Assembly: GCA_036374435.1 (NCBI GenBank) | Contig: DASUTU010000041.1 | Location: 1 to 46,874 of the forward strand | From: CALGFI01 sp036374435 | GTDB taxonomy: Bacteria; Actinomycetota; UBA4738; HRBIN12 | Reading direction: 5' to 3' | Length of the DNA: 46,874 nucleotides | In this document: piece after piece, positions 26,548 to 32,938 of the stretch | How positions within the stretch are numbered: position 1 is the stretch's first letter | Layout of the letters: the number at the start of each line of letters is the position of its first letter | The notes under the pieces: generated by a model | The model's database searches: none | Seen by the model: only the letters and a program-made list of their open reading frames with translations | Told to the model about the DNA's origin: nothing | Program-made: the position numbers and the translations under genes

Positions 26548-28881
26548 GTGTCCACCGCCGACCGGCAGGCGACCCCTCCCTCTGGGGTGCTGAAGCGGCT
26601 CGTCCTGGGGCGCGCCATCGCCACCCACAAGCAGGAGCACCAGCTCCTGCCGAAGGTGCTCGCGCTGCCCGTGTTCAGCTCGGACCCGCTGTCGTCGAAC
26701 GCGTACGCGACCGAGGAGATGATGCTCGTGCTCGCGCTCGCCGGGGCGGGGGCGCTCTCGCTCATGCTGCCGATCGCGTCCGCGATCGCGATCCTCCTCT
26801 TCATTGTCATCACCTCCTACCGCCAGACGGTCCGCGCCTATCCGCAGGGCGGCGGCTCTTACATCGTCGCGAAGGAGAACCTCGGGACGTTCCCCGGGCT
26901 GGTCGCCGCGGCGGCCATCCTGACGGACTACGTGCTCACCGTGGCCGTGAGCATCACGGCCGGCACGATCGCCGTGTCCTCGGCGGCGCCGGCGTTGGAG
27001 GACCACCGCGTCATCCTGGCGTTCGGTTTCATCGCGTTCATCACCGTCACCAACCTGCGCGGCGTGAAGGAGGCCGGAACCCTGTTCGCCGTTCCCACGT
27101 ACGGGTTCTTCCTGATGGTCGTCGCCACGATTGTGTTCGGATTCTTTCGGTGCCTCGGCGGGTGTCCGACGGCGGCCTCGGCGCACCTGGCGTTGGAGGA
27201 GCACTCGGCCCTCACGCTGTTCCTCGTCTTACGGGCGTTCTCGTCCGGTGCGACGGCCCTCACGGGCGTGGAGGCCATCGCCGACGGCGTGCAGGCGTTC
27301 CGCCGTCCCCAGTCCAGGAACGCGGCCACGACGCTGGCCGCCATGGGCGCGATGAGCGTCTCGATGTTCCTCGGCATCACGGTGCTGGCTCGGGCCCTGC
27401 ATGTCCGCGTCAGCGAGGATCTGACCGGTCAGATGTCCGTTCTCGCCCAGATCGGGGACACGGTGTTCGCCGGGGGGTGGCCGTTCTACGTGCTCCAGGC
27501 GTTCACCGCCGGGATCCTGATCCTGGCGGCCAATACCGCCTACCAGGACTTCCCCAGGCTCTCCGCGATCCTGGCCAGGGATCGCTTCATGCCCTCGCAG
27601 TTCCGCAACCGCGGCGACCGGCTCGTGTTCTCCAACGGCGTCATCGTGCTCGCGGGCCTGGCCTGCCTGCTGATCTACGCGTTCGACGCGAACCTCACCC
27701 GCCTCATCCAGCTCTACGTGGTGGGGGTGTTCACCGCCTTCACACTCTCGCAGTCGGGGATGGTCAGACGGTGGTTCCGCCTGAAAGAGGGGAACTGGGG
27801 CAGGAGGGCCGCGATCAACGGGATCGGGGCGACGACCACCGGAGTCGTCCTGGTGATCGTCACCACGACGAAGTTCACCCACGGAGCGTGGATCGTGATC
27901 GCCGCGATGCCGGTCATCGTGTCGTTCTTCCTCGCCGTCCACCACCATTACGCGCGTACCGGGCGGTTGCTGCGACTCCGGAACCTGAACCCTCGGGGGG
28001 AGCCTCGGAACCTCATCCTGCTGATCGTTCCGGACCTTGGGCCGGCCACGCTCGACGCAGTGGGGTACGTCCGCGCCGTTCGGCCCGAGGAGTTCCGCGC
28101 CATCTATGTCGGACCGGCCGAGCGGTACGTCCAGGTCGCGGCGGACTGGGGGGTTCGGGCGCCGCGGCTGGGTCACCTGGCCCGGCTCGACGGTGCCGAG
28201 GGCGAACGACTGGGCAAGCGCCTGCGGCGACACCTCCGATCCCTGCCCCGTGAGCCCGGCGACTTCGTCACGGTGATGATCCCCGAGGTCCTGACCGGTC
28301 GGGGGTGGCTGCAGTTCGTCCGCCGCCGGACGGCGCTGCTTCTGAAGACGTCGCTGCTGTTCGAGCCCGGCGTCGTGGTGACGGACGTGCCGTTGCTACC
28401 CGAGGAGGCGGAGGTGGTCTCCACGCGCCAGCAGGTCGTCGAGCCGGAGCGAAGCGTGGTCATCGTGCCTGTCTCGGCGGTGCACGACGCCACGGTGCGG
28501 GCGATCGTGTACGCGAAGTCGTTGCGGCCGGCCGCCATCGAGGCGCTGTTCTTCGTCAGCGACCGCGAGGAAGGGGAGGCGATCATCCGCGAGTGGCACG
28601 ACCACGAGCTGGACGTTCCGCTCGTGCTCACGGAGTCGCCCTTCCGTGACCTGGGCCCGCCACTGCTCCAGGAGATCCGCAAGTTCACGATTCGAGGGGA
28701 CACGATCGTCACCGTGGTGCTTCCCGAGTTCATCCCGGGACACTGGTGGGAGAACCTGCTCCACAACCAGACTGCGTTCTACATCAAGCGGCTGCTGCTC
28801 TTCGAGCCGCGGGTCGTCGTCACCAGCGTTCCGTTCCACCTGCGCACGGCATCCGCCGAGACCCAGCCGGAGGACACATGA
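26548..28881 (+). CDS. KimA-like APC-family transporter with cytosolic C-terminal domains (second copy)
   Basis: The product has 777 residues from GTG 26548, without a ribosome site but with TAGAAT eight bases upstream. It is strongly similar over its full length to the preceding gene product: LPVFSSDPLSSNAYATEEMML, YRQTVRAYPQGGGSYIVAKENLG, LTDYVLTVAVSITAG, FSSGATALTGVEAIADGVQAFRRPQ and ANTAYQDFPRLSAILARDRF. The C-terminal segments are also shared (VVIVPVSAVHDATVRAIVYAKSL, then TIVTVVLPEFIPGHWWENLLHNQ). This is a tandem duplication with own regulation. A K+/H+ symport function is inferred as for the first copy. Its stop codon overlaps the start of the HD-domain gene. Confidence 0.88.
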   Translation: MSTADRQATPPSGVLKRLVLGRAIATHKQEHQLLPKVLALPVFSSDPLSSNAYATEEMMLVLALAGAGALSLMLPIASAIAILLFIVITSYRQTVRAYPQGGGSYIVAKENLGTFPGLVAAAAILTDYVLTVAVSITAGTIAVSSAAPALEDHRVILAFGFIAFITVTNLRGVKEAGTLFAVPTYGFFLMVVATIVFGFFRCLGGCPTAASAHLALEEHSALTLFLVLRAFSSGATALTGVEAIADGVQAFRRPQSRNAATTLAAMGAMSVSMFLGITVLARALHVRVSEDLTGQMSVLAQIGDTVFAGGWPFYVLQAFTAGILILAANTAYQDFPRLSAILARDRFMPSQFRNRGDRLVFSNGVIVLAGLACLLIYAFDANLTRLIQLYVVGVFTAFTLSQSGMVRRWFRLKEGNWGRRAAINGIGATTTGVVLVIVTTTKFTHGAWIVIAAMPVIVSFFLAVHHHYARTGRLLRLRNLNPRGEPRNLILLIVPDLGPATLDAVGYVRAVRPEEFRAIYVGPAERYVQVAADWGVRAPRLGHLARLDGAEGERLGKRLRRHLRSLPREPGDFVTVMIPEVLTGRGWLQFVRRRTALLLKTSLLFEPGVVVTDVPLLPEEAEVVSTRQQVVEPERSVVIVPVSAVHDATVRAIVYAKSLRPAAIEALFFVSDREEGEAIIREWHDHELDVPLVLTESPFRDLGPPLLQEIRKFTIRGDTIVTVVLPEFIPGHWWENLLHNQTAFYIKRLLLFEPRVVVTSVPFHLRTASAETQPEDT

Positions 28882-29426
28882 TGGACCGCGAGACCGCCCA
28901 TGCCCTCGTCCGCGAGCGGTGCTTGAAGGAGACGACCGTCCGACACCTCATCTCGGTGGAGGGGGTGATGCGGGCGCTTGCCCAGCGGTTCGGCGAGGAC
29001 GAGCACCTGTGGGGCCTGACCGGCCTGTTCCACGACCTCGACCAGGACCATACCGGTGACTCGGCCGAGGACCACGCGCGACTGGCCGCCGGGTGGCTGC
29101 GCGAAGCCGGGGTGGACGAGCGCGTGGTCAACGGCGTGCTCGCGCACGCCTGGCCGGAGTACCGAACCGACCTGATGTCGAAGGCGGTCGTTCACGCCGA
29201 CGCCGTGGCCGGACTTCTCGTCGCCGCGGCGTTGGTGCGCCCCGAACGCAGCGCCGGAATGAAGGTCTCGAGCGTGAAGAAGAAGCTCAAGGAGCGCGCG
29301 TTCGCTCCCGGGGTGAACCGCGAGGAGGTCACCGGGGTCGAGGAGGGCATCGGGCTGCCGCTCGACGAGTTCCTCACGGTCTCGATCGAGGGGTTGCAGC
29401 AGGTCGCCCGGGAGATCGAGCTCTAG
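28881..29426 (+). CDS. HD-domain protein (HDIG-type predicted phosphohydrolase)
   Basis: The product has 181 residues. ATG 28881 has GGAGG seven bases ahead; ATG 28878 directly before it is also possible. HD motif: His22 (VRHLISVEGVMRALAQRF), the His51-Asp52 pair in LTGLFHDLDQDH, a further His in the VLAHAWPEYR region and Asp in AVVHADAVAGLL. This fits the HDIG group of small hydrolases acting on nucleotides or phosphate esters. The C-terminus (KKLKERAFAPGVNREEV) is like uncharacterised HD proteins of this size. Coupling to a KimA-like transporter raises the idea of a nucleotide second messenger, but c-di-AMP phosphodiesterases of the PgpH type are much larger, so this is speculative. Confidence 0.82.
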   Translation: MDRETAHALVRERCLKETTVRHLISVEGVMRALAQRFGEDEHLWGLTGLFHDLDQDHTGDSAEDHARLAAGWLREAGVDERVVNGVLAHAWPEYRTDLMSKAVVHADAVAGLLVAAALVRPERSAGMKVSSVKKKLKERAFAPGVNREEVTGVEEGIGLPLDEFLTVSIEGLQQVAREIEL

Positions 29427-30103
29427 CTCGTCTCGGCGGCGGGGCGCCAACCACGGTCGAACGTCCGCAGGAACCGGGTGACGGCGTCGAGCGGCCGGCG
29501 TTCGTCCAGCGGCCGGAACGACTCGACCGGCTGGAGCTCGACGCCGTAGGAATCGAGCAGCTCGTGCTGGACGTTCTCGACGTCGAGCCGCCTCCCGACC
29601 GCCGCCGGGCGCAGGGCATGGCGTTCACACGCGGGACGCATCGCCCCGTCGCGTTCGAAGACGCGATCGGGTACCGCCGGCAGGCGGCCGTACCACAGGC
29701 ACCAGGAGCAGACGAGCCGGAGGCGCGCCGGGTAGGCGAACTCGGCCCGGTATCCCTTGGTGTGTTCGATCACTCGGCCCCACATCGCCACGCGGCCCAC
29801 CACGGCCGCCGCCCGGCCGGACCGGGCCAGCCGGGAGGGATCCTTGATGGCGTGCACGCCGCACGTGCAGCCGGGCTCGGGGCTGCGGTGGAACTTCACC
29901 AGGTGCGGGTTGTGGACCATGTATTCCCGTGTGTGGCTCCCGCTGCAGGTGGCGTGGATGGCCTGCCTCGGCTCCCAGGCCGATCGCGGGGTGGTGGGCA
30001 CGATACGGAGTCTGTCGTCGGTGCGGTGCAGACGCCAGGCGCGCCAGCCGAGCACGGGTTCGGCCTGGTGCTCGGGCTCGGGGAACCGGAACGGGCTGTT
30101 CAT
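29423..30103 (-). CDS. Conserved protein of unknown function with Cys/His clusters
   Basis: The product has 226 residues from ATG 30103. There is no membrane helix or signal. Seen in order: GWRAWRL (N-terminus), HATCSGSH, PGCTCGVHAIKD, AVVGRVAMWGRVIEHTKGYRAEFAYPARLRLVCSWC, and a later RPACERH. Two Cys/His groups could bind one or two zinc ions. The V-G-R-V-x-x-W-G-R-V-I-E-H-x-x-G-Y-R-A-E-x-A-Y-P block recalls short uncharacterised actinobacterial proteins, but no function is known to me. A 7-codon frame ends inside its start codon (ATGA). It ends 4 bases into the HD-domain gene. Confidence 0.7.
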   Translation of the reverse strand: MNSPFRFPEPEHQAEPVLGWRAWRLHRTDDRLRIVPTTPRSAWEPRQAIHATCSGSHTREYMVHNPHLVKFHRSPEPGCTCGVHAIKDPSRLARSGRAAAVVGRVAMWGRVIEHTKGYRAEFAYPARLRLVCSWCLWYGRLPAVPDRVFERDGAMRPACERHALRPAAVGRRLDVENVQHELLDSYGVELQPVESFRPLDERRPLDAVTRFLRTFDRGWRPAAETS

Positions 30104-30174
30104 GGCCGCTCGACGACGTTCATGCCAGGGTCTCTTCCCAGAGCGTACCCCCGTGAACCGGAATCGGGGTGGGC

Positions 30175-30180
30175 TAGCAT
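30175..30180 (+). promoter_or_regulatory. -10 box of a probable leaderless transcript (tryptophanase gene)
   Basis: TAGCAT is followed by CTGGCC and the GTG at 30187, again TANNNT-N6-start with no ribosome site. Confidence 0.5.
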
Positions 30181-30186
30181 CTGGCC

Positions 30187-31581
30187 GTGCCGCACGGGTA
30201 CCGCACGATCATCGAGCCGTTCCGGATCCACTCGGTCGAGCCGCTCCGGTTCCTCTCGCGTGAGGAACGCCTCGCCAGGATCCGCCGGGCCGGCTACAAC
30301 CTGTTCAACCTGCACGCCGACGACGTCCTGATCGACCTGCTCACCGACTCCGGGACCGGCGCCATGTCGAGGGACCAGTGGGCGGCGATCCAACACGGCG
30401 ACGAGAGCTACGCGGGCTCTCCATCCTGGTACGTGTTCCTCGAGGCGGTTCGCGAGCTGTTCCCGTTCCCGCACGTGATCCCCACGCACCAGGGGCGGGC
30501 GGCCGAGAAGATCCTGTTCACGGCGATCGCAGGTCCGGGGACGGTCGTCCCCAACAACACCCACTTCGACACGACGAGAGCCAACGTCGAGTTCACCGGC
30601 GCCGAGGCGGTGGACCTGGTGATCCCCGAGGGCCGAGAGCCGGCGGCCGTTCATCCGTTCAAGGGCAACATGGACCTGGACGCGCTCGAGCGCCTGCTCG
30701 GCGAACGCGCCTCGGACGTCCCGGTCGTGTTCGTGACGATCACGAACAACTCGGGCGGCGGGCAACCCGTCTCGCTCGAGAACCTGCGGGGCGTGCGGGC
30801 GTTGTGCGATCGCTTCGGCGTTCCACTGTTCCTGGACGCCTGCCGGTTCGCCGAGAACGCGTGGTTCGTGAAGCAGCGTGAGGAGGGACAGGCCGACCGA
30901 ACCATCCCGGACCTGGTGCGCGAGTTCGCCTCGCTCGCCGACGGCATGACGATGAGCGCCAAGAAGGACCCCATGGCCAACATCGGCGGCTGGCTGGCGC
31001 TGCGGGACGATGCGCTCGCCGAGCGCTGCCGGAACCTGCTGATCCTGACGGAGGGGTTCCCGACGTACGGCGGCCTGGCCGGACGCGATCTCGAGGCGAT
31101 CGCTCAGGGCCTTCGCGAGTGCGTGGACGAGCACTACCTCCGGTATCGGATCCGCTCCACCGAGTATCTGGCGGAGGGGCTGGAGGACGCGGGGGTCCCG
31201 ACCGTCAAGCCGGCGGGAGGACACGCGGTCTATGTGGACGCCAGGGCGCTCCTGCCGCAGGTTCCTCCGCTCGCCTACCCCGGTCAGTCCCTCTCGGTGG
31301 CGCTCTACGAAGCCGGCGGGATCCGGAGCGTGGAGATCGGGACCGTCATGTTCGGGCGCCATCCGGACGGCACGGAGACCGCCGCGCCGATGGACCTGGT
31401 CCGACTGGCGATCCCCAGGCGCACCTACACGCAGAGCCACGTGGATTACGTGATCGAGGTCGCCGCCGCGCTGGCCAAGCGAGCCTCGGAGCTCCCCGGG
31501 TACCGGATCGTGCACGAGCCACCGCAGCTTCGGCACTTCACCGCGAGGTTCGAACCCATCGCGAACGGAGGCGGACCATGA
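30187..31581 (+). CDS. tnaA: Tryptophanase/beta-eliminating lyase
   Basis: The product has 464 residues from GTG 30187, a PLP-dependent fold-type I enzyme splitting L-tryptophan to indole, pyruvate and ammonia (or tyrosine to phenol in the sister family). Seen: IPTHQGRAAEKILF, NNTHFDTTRANVEF, TITNNSGGGQPVSLENLR, LDACRFAENAWFVKQRE, and the PLP lysine in MSAKKDPMANIGG (Lys260). The segment GGIRSVEIG has Ile-Gly where tyrosine phenol-lyase has Arg (MERG), and the MSAKKD form is that of tryptophanase, so TnaA is favoured over Tpl. There is no tnaC leader peptide or tnaB permease. The GNAT gene overlaps its stop. Confidence 0.88.
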   Translation: MPHGYRTIIEPFRIHSVEPLRFLSREERLARIRRAGYNLFNLHADDVLIDLLTDSGTGAMSRDQWAAIQHGDESYAGSPSWYVFLEAVRELFPFPHVIPTHQGRAAEKILFTAIAGPGTVVPNNTHFDTTRANVEFTGAEAVDLVIPEGREPAAVHPFKGNMDLDALERLLGERASDVPVVFVTITNNSGGGQPVSLENLRGVRALCDRFGVPLFLDACRFAENAWFVKQREEGQADRTIPDLVREFASLADGMTMSAKKDPMANIGGWLALRDDALAERCRNLLILTEGFPTYGGLAGRDLEAIAQGLRECVDEHYLRYRIRSTEYLAEGLEDAGVPTVKPAGGHAVYVDARALLPQVPPLAYPGQSLSVALYEAGGIRSVEIGTVMFGRHPDGTETAAPMDLVRLAIPRRTYTQSHVDYVIEVAAALAKRASELPGYRIVHEPPQLRHFTARFEPIANGGGP

Positions 31582-32066
31582 ACATCCGGCCGGCGAGACC
31601 TGAGGACATCGGGTTCCTGAGGGCGATGCTCTACGAGGCGGCGGCCTGGAACCCGGACTGGCCGCGAGAACGCACGATCGCCGCCCTGGCGGACCCGCTC
31701 TTGGAGCGGTACCACCGGGACTGGCCTCGCCCCGGCGACGCGGGCGTGATCGCCGAGCTCGAGGGCGAGCCCGTAGGGGCGGCCTGGTACCGGTTGTTCA
31801 CCGAAGATGAGCCCGGCTTCGGCTTCGTGGACGAGAAGACACCCGAGCTCGGGATCGCGGTGGTGCCGCTGCACCGTCGCAAGGGCATCGGGTGGACGCT
31901 GCTGCGGGCGCTGATGGTCCAGGCGCGCGAAGAGGGCTACCGGTCGCTGTCGCTGTCCGTGGCCGTGCACAACCGCTCGCGGATGATGTACGAGCGGGCC
32001 GGGTTCGAGAAGGTCAGGGAGGATCCCCGCGGCGATACGTGGGTGATGCGCGCCGAGCTGTCCTGA
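31578..32066 (+). CDS. GNAT-family N-acetyltransferase
   Basis: The product has 162 residues from ATG 31578, which overlaps the tryptophanase stop (ATGA); GGAGGCGG lies upstream as ribosome site. GNAT marks: MNIRPARPEDIGFLRAMLYEA, GEPVGAAWYRLF, ELGIAVVPLHRRKGIGWTLLRALM with the R-x-x-G-I-G acetyl-CoA loop, LSLSVAVHNRSRMMYERAGFEKV. The VDEKTPELGIAV and N-R-S-R-x-x-Y-E-R-x-G-F elements are standard. The substrate is unknown; the coupling suggests an amino-compound linked to tryptophan breakdown, which is inference. Confidence 0.9.
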   Translation: MNIRPARPEDIGFLRAMLYEAAAWNPDWPRERTIAALADPLLERYHRDWPRPGDAGVIAELEGEPVGAAWYRLFTEDEPGFGFVDEKTPELGIAVVPLHRRKGIGWTLLRALMVQAREEGYRSLSLSVAVHNRSRMMYERAGFEKVREDPRGDTWVMRAELS

Positions 32067-32067
32067 C

Positions 32068-32736
32068 TCAGACCTGCTCCGTCTGGGCGGCGCGCGCGCG
32101 CCGTTCCGCCTCGTCGCGACGAATGGCCCGGATCCGGTGCCACACGAACCAGGTTCCGACGATCGCGACCGCGGCGGCGATGCCCCACGCGAACGGGCTG
32201 ATGATCCGTTCGACGGTCTCCCACCGCTCGCCGAGCAAGTAGCCGAGCCACGTCAGGGCCAACACCCACGGGAAGCAGCCCAGCACGGTGTAGACGGTGA
32301 ACCTCCAGAAGCCCATCCGGACCACGCCGGCGGGAAGGCTGATGAACGTCCGGATCACGGGCAGCAGCCGGCCCCCGAACACCGCCAGCTCGCCGTGGCG
32401 CTCGAACCAGTCGTGGGCCCGATCGACCTCGTGCGCCCGGATCAGCAGGTACTTCCCGTACCGGTCGATCAGCGGGCGCCCACCCGCGAAGCCGGCCCAG
32501 TAGGCCAGCCATGAGCCGACGAGGTTGCCGATGGTCCCCGCCAGGACCACGGGCCAAAAGGCGAGTTGCTGCTCCGGCGCCAGGAACGATGCCGAGACGA
32601 GCGCCCCCCCGAACAACATCGTGACCTCCGAGGGGATGGGGACACAGGCTGATTCGAGCACCATGAGCACGAAGATCGCCAGGTAGCCGTATCTGGCGAT
32701 CTCCTCGGTGATGAAGGTGTCGAAGATGGCGAGCAG
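32068..32736 (-). CDS. DedA-family membrane protein (start uncertain, possibly CTG)
   Basis: The product has about 222 residues. DedA/SNARE-associated features: IARYGYLAIFVLMVLESACVPIPSEVTMLFGGAL, GSWLAYWAGFAGGRPLIDRYGKYLLI, FERHGELAVFGGRLLPVIRTFISLPAGVVRMGFWRFTVYTVLG and five to six helices. The E-x-x-x-x-P-x-P-S-E and G-R-x-x-P-x-x-R-T motifs carry residues needed for lipid-carrier recycling in known DedA proteins. In this frame there is no ATG, GTG or TTG near the expected start; CTG 32736 has AGGGG six bases upstream and yields the usual length. The longer frame from 32988 would run through the topA promoter and is unlikely. It is divergent from topA. Confidence 0.85.
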   Translation of the reverse strand: MLAIFDTFITEEIARYGYLAIFVLMVLESACVPIPSEVTMLFGGALVSASFLAPEQQLAFWPVVLAGTIGNLVGSWLAYWAGFAGGRPLIDRYGKYLLIRAHEVDRAHDWFERHGELAVFGGRLLPVIRTFISLPAGVVRMGFWRFTVYTVLGCFPWVLALTWLGYLLGERWETVERIISPFAWGIAAAVAIVGTWFVWHRIRAIRRDEAERRARAAQTEQV

Positions 32737-32865
32737 CGTGAACCCCTGGCGGACCGGGAATGGAACGACCCTACCATCGTGTTCCCGAGATCGGCCCGGT
32801 TGCCGGGATGCGACACCCGGAGTCCGGGGCAGCCCATAATCCCCCGGCAGGTGACGGGGGGCTGG

Positions 32866-32871
32866 TACCCT
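32866..32871 (+). promoter_or_regulatory. Candidate -10 box of topA
   Basis: TACCCT fits TANNNT and would start the transcript near 32878, exactly at the hairpin 32879-32908. A second candidate, CATAAT at 32835-32840, is closer to consensus and would start near 32847. Confidence 0.35.
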
Positions 32872-32878
32872 GCGCCGC

Positions 32879-32908
32879 GGAGGTCCCCCTCGGCGGCGCC
32901 GGACCTCC
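32879..32908 (+). promoter_or_regulatory. Inverted repeat in the topA leader
   Basis: GGAGGTCC (32879-32886) and GGACCTCC (32901-32908) are perfect 8-base inverted repeats around 14 bases that also contain GGCGCC. It lies in the 5' leader about 30 bases before the start codon, and may stabilise the mRNA end or bind a regulator. Confidence 0.5.
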
Positions 32909-32938
32909 CGCCCCCATTCGAGACGGACGTGGTTGCGT

